Assembly (NCBI RefSeq): GCF_030272615.1
Contig: NC_081405.1
Location: 651,202,420-651,266,419 of the forward strand
DNA length: 64,000 nucleotides
Reading direction: 5' to 3'
Origin: Cryptomeria japonica
Lineage: Eukaryota > Streptophyta > Pinopsida > Cupressales > Cupressaceae
Numbering within the stretch: position 1 is the first letter of the stretch; each line of letters begins with the position of its first letter. Made by a program: the position numbers and the translations under genes. Shown here piece by piece: positions 1-10,256 of this stretch. The notes below the pieces were generated by a model. That model did not search any database. It was not told the origin of the DNA and saw only the letters and a list, made by a program, of their open reading frames with translations.

Positions 1-711
1 TTCTCTCAAGGCCAACTGAAAACTCTTATGAACTGTCTCAGGTGCCATCATGCTAATTTCATCTTGAATGTTTTCTCTTAGGCCATTTAGGTATCTTGCT
101 ACCTTCTCCACTTATTCCTCTTGTTTCCTTTCTCTTAGAGTTAGTTTGTTGAACTCCTCTGTGTAAGCACTCACATCCATTTCTCTTTGTTTCAAACTCA
201 TCAACTTCTTGTGTATCTGCACCTCATAATCTAGAGGTAGGAATTGAGTTTTGATTCTAATCTTTATTCTCTCCCAAGAGTTGATCTTCTTTCTCTCGAT
301 TTGTTCCCTTTCTTCTTGCATCATTTTCCACCACACTAAAGTCGATCCTTTCAACTTTGTCTTAGCAAGATTGACCATCTTTTCTTTTGCAACCTCCTTG
401 TATTCAAAATGATTGTTCAAATCTTCTATCCAATCGAGCAACTCTCCTCCATTTAGGTTACCACTATAGACCGGTAAACCATATAGACTATCTTTGTTGA
501 GTGATTTAAGAGCATCCGAGAAGATTTTTTGATCTTTCTCCAACTCCTTTTCTATCACTACTCCTATCACATTTGCATCTTCATCATCAGTTTCATCACC
601 CCACTCTATGATCCTGCCCTTACCTTTCTTGGAGTCTTGCTCCCAGGCTTCATTAAGCATGTCTTGGACCAACTGCCTAATGGCCTCTTGGCTCATTGCC
701 TTAGGTGGCAT
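1..711 (-). pseudogene. gag: Gag polyprotein fragment of element F (chromovirus-like), interrupted by one stop
   Basis: The reading frame starts at an ATG at 711 and runs leftward. After an acidic N-terminus (runs of D/E around residues 35-50) comes a Retrotrans_gag domain, roughly residues 75-195: a LPVYSG entry motif, DWIEDLNNHFEYKEV, the GSTLVWW core and the FLPLDYE / QREMDVSAYTEEF segment typical of chromovirus capsids. A TAA at 112-114 breaks the frame. The same frame continues afterwards with VEKVARYLNGLRENIQDEI and on to the window edge, so this is one gag with a single nonsense mutation rather than a short gene. Capsid function (particle assembly in the cytoplasm) is known for the family. 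No zinc knuckle or pol is in view because the element is cut off. Confidence 0.85.
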
Positions 712-770
712 GCTGCTAGCTTTTGATTCTACCTCTTGGTCTTACATACACCACTTTGTTGAATCAAGTG

Positions 771-782
771 GCTCTGATACCA
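771..782 (-). other. Primer binding site of element F (tRNA-iMet)
   Basis: On the minus strand the sequence is TGGTATCAGAGC, the complement of the 3' end of plant initiator methionine tRNA. It lies 3 bases from the inferred LTR end at 786 and about 60 bases before the gag start, as expected for first-strand priming. Confidence 0.85.
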
Positions 783-785
783 ATC

Positions 786-2140
786 TGATATAGAGAGGTT
801 GCTCCACTCCTTTAGGGTTTGCCTATTCTTGATGTCTCTCTAAGCTGTCTCATGAACCTTCCAATGGTCCCACTAACCCAACCTTCCAAAGGTTGTAGGG
901 ATCGCCTTTATTGACCTTCCCAAGGTCCTATGACTAAGGTGATCACCCCTTGACCTGTGAGTGTCCAACACTCCTCAATTGAGACTTTCCAACCCAACAA
1001 CTTCTCACACCTTCCCCATGAGCAAACCCCCTCTGCCCTAGGATCTTCATACACTCATTCCCAACTCACCAAGGGTTGATTTTCTTTTGATTTCCAACCC
1101 TATCCCTTCAACTAGGTCTGTGGAGATTACCGGTTTCAAGATTAAGGACCAATTTGCTCTTTTAGGCCTACTAGGAGGCCTAGTCCAATTAGCCCTACCG
1201 ATTAGGTATTTTGCACCTATCTGCCAAAATTCATGCACACCAGTAGGAAATCTTTATCTTTTCATATACCCTTTTGGACACTTATATAATATCTCAGAAT
1301 TGGTTTTGGGTTTGGTCTCTAACCCACCTAACCCTTTTTAGGCCTACTTTCCAACTTCTAAGCCTACAAACAAGGGTTTTACTCAAATGTCCTCACTAGT
1401 CCGAATGACCAAGAAATATAATGATTGTCTTAGGTCTTTACACCCATGAGGATTTCTAATACAACCTAGCATCAATTCCATTCCTTGGATTTACCCATCT
1501 AGGGTCAGTTGTCCATGTTCCCCATTGTTTGCCAACTCAACGTACCAAGCCTAGGGTATGGTGGCAAATCTGGAGTTCAACCTTCCTTGCCTTAAAAAAA
1601 AATGAAAATATAATGTAAAAAGCCTCCTAGCATTCCACAAGGTTTCAGTATGTGGTTCCACCATGGAATGCTAGGTTTGAGCTATGAAGTCTTCAAAACC
1701 CTTGTTTCAAGGTCTTTAGGACCCGCCTGCAACAAGAATGCCAAAAATTGCAACCAATAATACTTCAAAACCTCAAATCACCATGAAATGGAAGACAAGT
1801 CACTGTTCTAATAATTGATGTCTTGGTTTGGGCTTGGAAGTCCGTACAAACCGTACAATACCAATGAAACTCAATGCAAACACTGAAAACACAAAAATTG
1901 AAGGCTAAAACTTACTCTCCTTAATTCAATTCTTCAACCAACATTTTCATCGGTTGTCCCAAGCCTTATATTGGCCTTGGGTTGGTTACAAATGTCTTTT
2001 AACCGAAAAATATAACCAACTAACCATTGGTGTTTGGAAAATGCAAAAGTTGCAAAGTTGCTATGAGCAACTTTTGCCCAAATCAAACCTAGATCACTCA
2101 TAAAGGTTCAAATGACCTTAAAAACCACTAAATAACATCA
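786..2140 (-). repeat. 5' LTR of element F (right boundary uncertain)
   Basis: The left boundary is set by the primer binding site: on the plus strand the LTR begins TGATATAG. The right boundary is proposed at 2140 because the minus strand there starts TGATG, giving matched TGAT/ATCA ends and a length near 1.35 kb. No second copy is in the window to verify this. No coding sequence is seen; the short ORFs inside are not supported. Confidence 0.5.
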
Positions 2141-2159
2141 ACCATCCTATTTATTTGAA

Positions 2160-3508
2160 GATGGAGACCAAGATATACACCCATTGGCTGAGTTGTTTGC
2201 TAACATTGATGAGCCTGCAGACCAAGAACTTGTTAAGAACCCACTTGCCTTGATACTTTATCAAGAAAGGATGGCAGCCCAAAATCCACCTAACCAAGCT
2301 ACCTTTTAATTCCCTATCACTGATCAAAATGATAATAATAACCTCAAGAATATCCCTAATTTAGTTCTCCCTAAGTTTTATGGGCTTGTAACAGAGGATC
2401 CAGACACTTTTTTGTTTGAATTTGATATCCTTTGTCGAAGCTATGATTATACTACTAATGCTCATAGACTTAAACTATTTCCTACTACTCTGAAAGAAGT
2501 AGCCCTCAAATGATTTATGAGTCTTGGGAGAGATGTTGTTGACAACTGGGAAGCTATGAAAACCAAATTTCTTGAGAAATAAAAAGAATATTGCAGAAGT
2601 GTTAATAGGGGAGATGATATCTTTAGGATGCAACAAAAAGATGATAAAAATTTGGAAGACTATATCTCAAGGTTCTTGTTCTGTCTAAAAAACAACTCAG
2701 CTTATACTCTTAATGAAGAATCTCAAAAGTTTCTTTAACTCAAAGGAATAAGTGGCATCTACATTGGAGCTCTAGACCTGATAGGAGGGGGAGACATATC
2801 TCAAGTCTCTTGGGAAGATCTAAAGAAGATATGTCAGAACCATTCTTGAGCAACTATGAAAAAGGGAAGAGGATATCAAGTTACCAAAGGAAAATTTTCC
2901 AATGGAGTTTCAAGGATGGAGATTACTCACTTACTATCTAACTTCAAGCAATATATTATAAATAACATGGCCACACAGTTGGACACACTTTAGGCAAAAA
3001 GGAAGCATCAGGAAGCAAAGGCAATCCTAACTGAATATTGCCCTCACTGCAGGCAGAAGAAAAGAGACTACAGATGTAAGACAGTAGTGAATATTGAAAA
3101 CCATCATGCTTCATTAGAATTCAAACCTGTTGAAAGAGAAGAGGACCAAACCTTTTATGTATATCAAAGAAGACCATGGGCTTCACAACAAGGTATGCCA
3201 CCTGATCCTATATCCTTTAATGGTCCTTATTCAAATTCATATAATTATAGTAATCAATGGAAAAATCAATATCCTCCCTATTATGGGAATTTTCCTCAGC
3301 AACATTGGAATAATTCCCAAAATGCATGGACCAATAACCAAAATCCGCCTCCTCCTTGGCAGCAAAATCAAGGAAATTGGCAGGGAAATTGGCAACAAAC
3401 ACCTCAATGGAGAGGAGGACAACAATGGAAAAATCAGTCCTCTGGTTTCCAATAGCTTCCTCAACAACCTCAACAACAGACCCTAATGCCTCCACCTAAT
3501 CAAAATAC
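2160..3508 (+). pseudogene. gag: Gag of element O (Athila-like), many in-frame stops
   Basis: One reading frame (phase set by GAT at 2160) stays open in meaning across the segment but has nonsense codons near 2307, 2511, 2578, 2736, 2847 and 2990. No frameshift is needed. Recognisable parts are the capsid entry PNLVLPKFYGLVTEDPDTF, the FEFDILCRSYDY block, DNWEAMKTKFLEK, a NLEDYISRF block, and a C-terminal CPHC...C zinc-knuckle remnant near 3040-3080. The last 120 codons (3110-3455) form a Q/N/W/P-rich low-complexity tail with repeated NWQ motifs. The frame is cut at 3508 by element A and resumes in phase at 19043. Most stops sit where CAA, CAG, CGA or TGG would be expected, which fits cytosine deamination. 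Confidence 0.85.
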
Positions 3509-4585
3509 GGTTGGCATTTTGATGATGTTTGTACTTAGTTGTGATTGTCATTGATGGACACACACTTATTTGTTGTATGAGTTATTCTCAACCAGTAGTA
3601 TGTGATGTATTGTTCAAACTGGTATTATACGCCAATGTATGCATAGTCTTTGTTTGTAGAAGACTATCAGTGTTTGCAGAAGGAGCTTACCTGTCAAAGC
3701 ATGACCGAGGACCTCAAAGCGGTACGACCCCAAGCAGAAGCCAATCCTTTTAAGATCAGAACACTATGTTCTAGTTTACCAGTCTTTGTTTGTAAATTGG
3801 TAATCGGTACACTTTGTTTTGTTAACCGACAAAGTGTGATGAGTTATCATCCACCAAAATCAATGCGATGATTCTATGTCATGTTACAAATTGTGTCTAG
3901 ATACACTGTACCTAGGAAATTGTAATCTAATCTCATTGGATCGACATGAAATCAGATTCCTATATGAGGACATCATGTCTAGGGTTTTGAGTGTGTTGTG
4001 TTAGAAGATTAGGTCTTTGCAAAAAGTATCTTGCGACAAAGATTGAACGTGCGAAGGACAAAAGACTAAAGTAATGCTGCAATGCATTAACATAGAGCAA
4101 TCAAGGATCTAACTAAGCATTTTGTGCTACTTTCTATAACACTTACTTATTGATTATTAATCTCTTCGACAAGTCAGAAACCCTAACCATGTAGGCTCAG
4201 TTAAGCCTGATCTAAATCTTCTAACAAGGTGGTTCACAGTTGAGGATCTGAAATCCTTTAACAAGGTAGTCTTTAACAAGACTTATCTCCTAACAGAGAT
4301 CAGGATTCCTAACAAGATTTGTTCTGGTGAAGAACATTGTAAGGTCTTAACCGGTCTAGTTGCTATTCTACAGATAGTAGACTTGTGAGTTTTAATCACC
4401 GTGGTTTTTCCCTGTAGCATCATAAAATTGCGACACTTGCAATTTCGACTGCATTTGGGTCTTCACGATGGCGATGCAACACGGAACCTGAATGGAGACC
4501 ACGAAACTTGTTCATGACATCAAAAAATGCATTTTTCAGCACCCTGGCCTGATCCTCCTTGCACCCCGCTGTCCCTGGAGGTGGG

Positions 4586-4678
4586 ACCATGGCGCCCAGT
4601 GCCTTGGTCCTTCAGGACTAGGGTGCCCAGCGCCCTGGTCCCCCAGGACCATGGCGCCCAGCACCCTGGTCCCTGGTC
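4586..4678 (+). repeat. 31-bp GC-rich minisatellite (3 copies) in B's U3 region
   Basis: Three adjacent units start at 4586, 4617 and 4648. They alternate ACCATGG and ACTAGGG openings and share GCCCAG...TGGTCC...CAGG. The same array is in the 3' LTR from about 11218. It lies about 125 bp upstream of the TATA box. Confidence 0.8.
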
Positions 4679-4802
4679 CCTGGCCCTATTTTGGGCCCGG
4701 TCTCTTTTGGGGCTTCGGGTCTTTATGTTTGCAAATTGGAAAATAATGTTTCCTGGTCGGCCTAAGGTCGGGAAAATTAGTCTTTCAACCCTAATTGAAA
4801 AG

Positions 4803-4810
4803 TATATAAA
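4803..4810 (+). promoter_or_regulatory. TATA box of B's LTR promoter
   Basis: TATATAAA lies in the 5' LTR and is conserved at 11430-11437 in the 3' LTR. It is about 870 bases before the end of the LTR and is followed by a pyrimidine-rich stretch. This is the best candidate for the start of the genomic RNA of B. Confidence 0.7.
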
Positions 4811-5673
4811 CTACATTTCCCCTCTCAAAAAGGAGGAGGACATATGTGAGCAAGGCGCGAAAGCGATATTCAAACATTCAAGCATTCAAGCATTTCTTCA
4901 AGCAATTGAGCATTCTAAGTCTCCATTCAAGGCTAAGTGTTGCATTCAAGATAAGGATTCAACCATTGAAGAGGAGATCACTTACAACATACAACATACA
5001 ACAACATTTACACCTTTGCATGTAAGAATACAAACATTCTTACAACAAGGTATCAGTACTTGTTTACATTACAAACATTTACATTTACAGCATTCTCATT
5101 TCTTGGTTAATTCCAAAACCGGGGTTTGACCTAAAGGCAAACCCCTCATCCCTAACCCCCCAATCATCCTCTCTTTTCTGTGTGTAGGTTGCAGGTATGC
5201 GGCTGTAATTGAAGATCTGGAATCCTTGTGCAGAGACGAACAGATCCACCTTTGTTTCGTGGATTTTTCGGAGGACCGTGTGCACGCCGGGCGCCATCAT
5301 CCTGTCAACTTTCGCTCAAATTTGCAGAACAGCACCGTCTCGACATTTTACTGCTAATTCCAGGTCTGCAGCTTCATCCTATATTCCTATCTCTGTTTAT
5401 AAGCGAATATTTCCCACTTTACATGCATTCCTAGTTCAATCTTTCTATCTACATTTCTTTACAAAAGAGGGTATCCTTGATGTCCTAACCCTTGAAACTC
5501 ATTTAGAATCCGATCTTGCATTGTGTGGGATTGGATCTTGTGGGTTTCAACCCCTCTTTTGAATGTAAAGTCTCTCCTAAGTGAAAACCATCAACCCTAG
5601 TGACCTCCCTTCTCTCTCCTTGGAGTTGGGGAGGGGAGAACGACTAGGGTTCGATTTTTTCCGCTTTACATTT

Positions 5674-5691
5674 TGGTGAACCCGACGTGAA
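5674..5691 (+). other. Putative primer binding site of element B
   Basis: It starts TGGTGAACCCGACGTGAA three bases after the LTR end, in the position of a primer site and with the required TGG. The tRNA was not identified. The related element E has TGGTGAATCC at the same place. Confidence 0.6.
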
Positions 5692-6857
5692 CATCCTCAT
5701 TCTGATTATTCATGGTTAGATCTGAAAATTTTGCTTTCCTAATTATATTTCCATGTTTGATCTTTTGCAAATTTTAGAGGTTGATTGCATAAAAAACCCT
5801 AAAATCTTCTTTTTAGTAATTAAACTTGTGAAATGTTTAATTGTTAATGCTTGTTTCAGATCTACCCTTCTATTGCAAATTACCAATTCATATTTGTGCT
5901 TTAATTTTGAAAATTAAGTGGTTAAGTGTCAAAACCCTAATTTTTAAAAACCTTCTTGATTCAACCTTTGACTGATAATTTCACTAATCAAAACACCTCC
6001 AAATCAGCTGTAACTTTGGATTCCGCAATAAAATCACAATATCTTTCATCCCTGAAAATTTGGAAAAAAGTTGCGAGGACCGTGTGCACCCCGAGCGCCA
6101 TCGTCCCCGACATTTTTTCCAAAATTTCGGGAGTTAGATCTTACTATATTTTTCTGCTAAAATCCAGAATTTTGGCTGATTTTATCAATTTTAACACTTT
6201 CAAAATTAAAGTCAAAGTTGGTCTAGCGATTGCTTGGATTGAGATTTCTAATCATTCAAAAATTGTTGAAATTGAAATTTTTATCAAAATTGTGTTTCTT
6301 ACAGTCCTAAATCTGAAAAGTGTGTTAACATTCATTCGAAATTTCAGTGTTTTATTCAAATTTTTACAATTTGTGACTTTTGAAATTAAGTGTTTAATTG
6401 CAACAACCTTGATTTCCACTTTCAAATTCGAATTTTGCATGAAATTGAGTCAACTTTTAAATTTCAAAACTTGCATTGCTTTTAGCATTCCCTCTAAAAT
6501 CATAAAATTCAAAATTTCAGTTTCCCTCTTTTTTTTCAAAATTCAAATTTTACATTTTTCAACAATCTTGGTAGGGTTCAATTTCGAGATTGCAACTTTA
6601 ATTTGGCCTATCTACAGATCGTAAAATCACTCAATTTTTTCAGATTATCTTTAAAATCATCATAACTTTCATCCCTGAAAATTTCAAAGAAATTTGCGAG
6701 GACCGTGTGCACTCCGTTCGCCACGGTCCCGGACATTTTTTCTGAAATTTCGGGAGATTGTCCTGATTGTATTTTACAGCTTAAATCTAGGAGATTGGCT
6801 GATTTTATTGAAATTTGCTACCTCTAAAATTCAAAATCTTCTCTCTCTCTTTAGTGC
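5692..6857 (+). other. Long untranslated leader of element B with a duplicated GC-rich hairpin block
   Basis: This AT-rich stretch carries no credible gene. A block of about 145 bp is present twice (about 6051-6195 and 6671-6815). Each starts CCCTGAAAATTT and contains GAGGACCGTGTGCAC, then CGCCA and GTCC, then TTTTTTC and AAATTTCGGGAG. The second block contains a perfect 8-bp inverted repeat, GGACCGTG with CACGGTCC, around a 14-base loop (about 6699-6728). A shorter related block lies in both LTRs. Confidence 0.65.
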
Positions 6858-9836
6858 ATGAGTTTTACAACAATAAGCCCTACTTACACTATTCCCGTTA
6901 GACGAAGCCTTAGAATTAAGTCTTTCCAAGGTGTAATTACCGAGGAGATGGAACCTAATTTGAATGGCCTTTTTAACGAGGACATGGGTAATTCCTCTAA
7001 TCCTCTTAATGATGAAGAAGCTCTCCATGAGGTTTCTGTAGAACAACTTTCAAAATTGGATAACCAATTTGATGATTTTCGACAATGGATGTCTCAAGAA
7101 TACCCCGATAGCGAAGCTCTTTCATTAATTGAGGGTCTAAAACGTATGGTTCAAAGTGATAAGAATGGAATTGATATTTTGCGTGGTATTGCACACATTG
7201 TGGATTCGAATGTGATGCCTATGAAGAGTTGTGCCGAAACCTTAGGTTACACACAACCTCCTACTCAAGTTAATCATTCTATTCCTTTGACAACTCCTAT
7301 TGCTAGTATACCTACTTTTACATCAAACATAATGACTACTTCAACACAAGACATTCCGCCTATGATCACCAGTCATGGGGGCAATCCCTCTTCTTCAATC
7401 AACCCTCTTCCTTCATTCAATCCAACTTCTTCATTCATTCCTTCAGTGAGTGTTCCTATTATATCTCCACAAATGAACATGACGCAAGGGGGCAATTCGT
7501 TTAATCATTCCATTCCTCCTTGTAGTGTTCCTCCTATCCAATCATCTCCTATGACTAACTATCATAGTGTCCCACCACCTTACTCTCTACCTTCTTTCAA
7601 TAACATAACACCTGCATCACAATCTAACACATCTAATATGAACTCTTCGACTGAAGCGACCATTAACAATCTTGCACAAACTGTCTCTTCTTTACAGCAA
7701 CAAATTGCCTCTATGAATCAATCTAAGTTTAGTATGCCCACATTTGATGTTGCGAGCCCACTTTCTCTTGACATTGTTAGAGCTATCCCCCCTAAACATG
7801 TTGAAATTCCGCATTTGGAGCTTTATAATGGTAAGGGTGATCCTCTAACACATGTTAAGACCTTTCAAACAATATGTACCGATTTTGCTTATGACCAAAG
7901 GTTGCTTGCAAAATTGTTTACTAGAACATTAAGAGATAAAGCCCTACAATGGTATTGCTCGTTGCCTTCTTATTTTATTTCTTCTTTCGAACAACTTGCA
8001 AATGCTTTCATTCAACAATTTCAAAACAATATAAGTCCTAAAGTTACTTTGATTGATTTAATGCATTGTAAACAAGGTGTTAAAGAAAAAGTGACTGATT
8101 TCATTGGTAGATATAAACATTTGTATGATCAAATTTCCTTTCCAGTACCTGACAATGACATTCAAAGAATCTTTATTTCTAATTTACAAAAAGATATTAG
8201 AGAAAAACTTCTGTTTTCCGAGTTTACTTCTTTCCAACAGTTGTGCGCAACTCTTCACAATTATCAACTGACTGTGAGTCAAATGGAACAAGCAAATCCT
8301 ATGGCTCCGTGTGATAAGGGTGATAGTAGTCAACAACCATTTGGGAAGTTTAAACCGAACAGAGAGTCCATTAAATTCAATGAAAACATCATCAACAACA
8401 ATGTGAATGCAGCATCAGGTGTGCCTCCTATTTCTAAGTTTTTCAAGAAAGAAAGAAAGTTTACTCCTTTGAATGAATCATTGCATAGTATTATGAATAA
8501 GTTATTGGAACAAAATGTGCTTACTCTTCCTCCTATAAAGCAAATAGATCCTGCAAAGATTAATTCACCCTATTTTGATAACAAATCTTTTTGTCAATTT
8601 CATCGTCATCCTGGGCATGATACTGAAAAATGTTTTGCTTTAAAGGGTAAAATTCAAGATCTGATTGATAATAATACTATCTCTGTTTCTAGTGTGAATG
8701 ATAAAGGCAACACATCTGTAGCTCCTCCTAACCAAAATCTTAAGATTTTTACTGATCCATTGCCTTCTCATACCTCTAATGCGATTGATACTACTGATTC
8801 CTCTGTCTCACCTGATGATCTCGTGTCTATGACTCCGAATGTGATAAACTTTGTGGAACAGCAAAAAATCCCTAAAGAACCTTCCATCACATTTGATTCC
8901 AGTGAAACTATCAGGGCACCTGATGGTCCTTTATATATAGTTGCAAAAGTCAAGAATACACCTTGCCGTGGGGTGCTTATTGATCCTTCTTGTATGATTA
9001 ATGTCATTACTAAAGAATTTCTTTTTACTTTGCAATTGAATCAAGTGATCTATGACGAAACAAATGTGGTTGTGAAATTATTTGATGCATTTTCTTCTCC
9101 TGCAATTTGTTCTATTACATTACCTATTGAGGTCCATAACAAATCCCTTGATGTGGACTTTGCTATTATTCCATCGTCCGAACAATTTCTTGTGGAGCTA
9201 GGCTATCCTTGGCTATCTTCCATGAAAGCTATTGCTTCTCCTATTCATAAGTGTTTGAAATTTTCCCATAATGGTGAAGTTGTTACTGTCAATCATAGTC
9301 TCTTTAAACCAGCTGAAAGAACTTCTAGCATTCCTATTGATTACTTTTGGCCCAAACAATTCCAATCTCTTCCTCCGCGAAGTGATCATCTTTTCAAATC
9401 TTATCAAAAGTGGAAAAAAGATATGATCCTATCTCTAAGCGAACCTAGAACACCCAAACTTGACATTCCTATCATTCTTGAGAAGGAAGTTCTTCCTTTG
9501 AAAGATAAAACTAATGTCTTTCCTCAAGAAGATTCCCAACCCATTCCTATGGATGTGACTATGCCTATATCTAATAAACTTCCTAAAAGTAGAACTATAC
9601 CTCCTCGTCATGATGGACTTGGTCTCCTTCCTAAACCAAATTTTCCTCCTTTATATGGAGCAGTTCCTCCTCCTTCCTCTTATGGAGAGAAGAGACCTTC
9701 CTCTTCTCCTATTATTCAACCTAAGAAACCACAACCTAAACACCCAAGTGATAAGGATGAGAACATTCCTCCTCCTCAATCTTCGCAACTTCCTACTAAG
9801 ACTAGACGAAATCGTTCTGCACGTGAACGCCAATGA
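6858..9836 (+). CDS. gag: Gag-protease-like polyprotein of element B (992 aa, uninterrupted)
   Basis: The start is the first ATG after the leader. Residues 1-110 are acidic with no known domain; about 120-290 are a Ser/Thr/Pro/Asn-rich linker. Residues about 312-475 form a Retrotrans_gag capsid domain (LELYNGKGDPLTHVKTF, then KALQWYCSLP, then VTDFIGRYKHL). At about residue 579 lies a CHHC knuckle, CQFHRHPGHDTEKC, a Tat-lineage style. At about 690-820 is a retropepsin-like fold with LIDPSCMINV at residue 709, where DGG/DSG/DTG would be expected, and a downstream ELGYPWL. The catalytic Asp is kept but the flanking residues are not, so the protease is probably inactive or highly diverged. The C-terminus is Pro/Lys/Arg-rich. 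It presumably packages B RNA into particles whose polymerase comes from another element. Confidence 0.9.
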   Translation: MSFTTISPTYTIPVRRSLRIKSFQGVITEEMEPNLNGLFNEDMGNSSNPLNDEEALHEVSVEQLSKLDNQFDDFRQWMSQEYPDSEALSLIEGLKRMVQSDKNGIDILRGIAHIVDSNVMPMKSCAETLGYTQPPTQVNHSIPLTTPIASIPTFTSNIMTTSTQDIPPMITSHGGNPSSSINPLPSFNPTSSFIPSVSVPIISPQMNMTQGGNSFNHSIPPCSVPPIQSSPMTNYHSVPPPYSLPSFNNITPASQSNTSNMNSSTEATINNLAQTVSSLQQQIASMNQSKFSMPTFDVASPLSLDIVRAIPPKHVEIPHLELYNGKGDPLTHVKTFQTICTDFAYDQRLLAKLFTRTLRDKALQWYCSLPSYFISSFEQLANAFIQQFQNNISPKVTLIDLMHCKQGVKEKVTDFIGRYKHLYDQISFPVPDNDIQRIFISNLQKDIREKLLFSEFTSFQQLCATLHNYQLTVSQMEQANPMAPCDKGDSSQQPFGKFKPNRESIKFNENIINNNVNAASGVPPISKFFKKERKFTPLNESLHSIMNKLLEQNVLTLPPIKQIDPAKINSPYFDNKSFCQFHRHPGHDTEKCFALKGKIQDLIDNNTISVSSVNDKGNTSVAPPNQNLKIFTDPLPSHTSNAIDTTDSSVSPDDLVSMTPNVINFVEQQKIPKEPSITFDSSETIRAPDGPLYIVAKVKNTPCRGVLIDPSCMINVITKEFLFTLQLNQVIYDETNVVVKLFDAFSSPAICSITLPIEVHNKSLDVDFAIIPSSEQFLVELGYPWLSSMKAIASPIHKCLKFSHNGEVVTVNHSLFKPAERTSSIPIDYFWPKQFQSLPPRSDHLFKSYQKWKKDMILSLSEPRTPKLDIPIILEKEVLPLKDKTNVFPQEDSQPIPMDVTMPISNKLPKSRTIPPRHDGLGLLPKPNFPPLYGAVPPPSSYGEKRPSSSPIIQPKKPQPKHPSDKDENIPPPQSSQLPTKTRRNRSARERQ

Positions 9837-10256
9837 AAGCATCGTCTTAGAGCTCAGGCAACTGCTTCTCAAACTTTGCAATCCCCAAAAACACCTTCAG
9901 CCAGTATTATTCCATTTTCTCCTCAGCCGACGATTGAGCCGAAATCTCCTAAACATAAGATGCATGATGGTCTTGATCCTGTGCGAGTTAAAGATCCTAT
10001 TTTTATAAATCTTGATGATGATATAGATGAAAATGTTATTCATGATGAAAATGTTACTCCTATTCATTCTGATAGTGAATATGAATATGTTGATGTTGAT
10101 TACCATTTATCTAACGAATTTTCTAAATCACTTATCCTAGCTCCTAGACAAGAACAATGTGGCTCGGAACATGAACATAGCCCTTGTTTGGATCTTGTGA
10201 TAGCTCCATCTGCTGTGTTGGATGTTCCTCCTCTAGCGTGTTTCCTACCTTCTTGA
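9837..10256 (+). pseudogene. In-frame acidic extension of B's gag after a TGA
   Basis: After the TGA at 9834-9836 the same frame stays open for 139 codons to TGA at 10254. It continues the Pro/Ser/Lys-rich style, then turns strongly acidic (INLDDDIDENVIHDENV region). The continuity suggests that the ancestral protein was about 1,130 residues and that the TGA arose from CGA by deamination. The base context (TGA AAG) is not a known plant readthrough context, so readthrough is unlikely though not excluded. Confidence 0.6.

Larger units (their letters stand above)
1..2140 (-). mobile_element. Element F: 5' part of a chromovirus-like Ty3/Gypsy retrotransposon
   Basis: Reading on the minus strand, an LTR (about 2140 to 786) is followed by an initiator-Met primer binding site (782-771) and a gag reading frame that runs off the left edge of the window. 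The gag sequence and the tRNA-iMet primer both fit the chromovirus branch of Ty3/Gypsy. The right end is inferred from terminal TGATG (minus strand) near 2140 and an LTR 3' end in ATATCA at 786. It cannot be confirmed because the partner LTR and the other target duplication lie outside the window. F appears to have inserted into the 5' part of element O, whose gag begins immediately to the right. Confidence 0.7.
4413..5670 (+). repeat. 5' LTR of element B
   Basis: It runs from TGTAGCATC to TTTACA and matches 11047-12304 base for base apart from scattered substitutions and small indels. A GC-rich 31-bp unit is tandemly repeated three times at 4586-4678, in the probable U3 region upstream of the TATA box at 4803. 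Downstream is a GC-rich block around 5272-5300 (GAGGACCGTGTGCAC) that recurs in the leader. Short ORFs inside it are duplicated in the 3' LTR and are not genes. Confidence 0.95.

Noticed and set aside
771-782. tRNA gene remnant
   Set aside because: Only the 12 bases complementary to a tRNA 3' end are present, next to an LTR; this is a primer binding site, as also at 12512 and 57624.
529-793. Plus-strand ORFs over the F gag
   Set aside because: They are antisense shadows of the minus-strand gag and cross the ATG and primer site.
3217-3495. Minus-strand ORFs opposite O's Q/N-rich tail
   Set aside because: The plus strand continues a gag in phase with upstream and downstream parts; the antisense frames are by-products of its composition.
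4492-5562. Several ORFs of 70-200 codons in B's LTR, repeated at 11126-12196
   Set aside because: They exist twice because LTRs are duplicated, are Pro/Trp-rich from the GC minisatellite, and show no domain or codon signal.
5956-6624. A 222-codon ORF in B's leader
   Set aside because: Phe/Ile/Lys-rich composition reflects the AT-rich leader; no start context or homology is visible, and the duplicated block inside it is not frame-preserving.
9834-9836. Programmed readthrough of the TGA ending B's gag-pro
   Set aside because: The following AAG does not fit known plant readthrough contexts (for example TGA CTA or TAG CAATTA); a CGA-to-TGA mutation is simpler.
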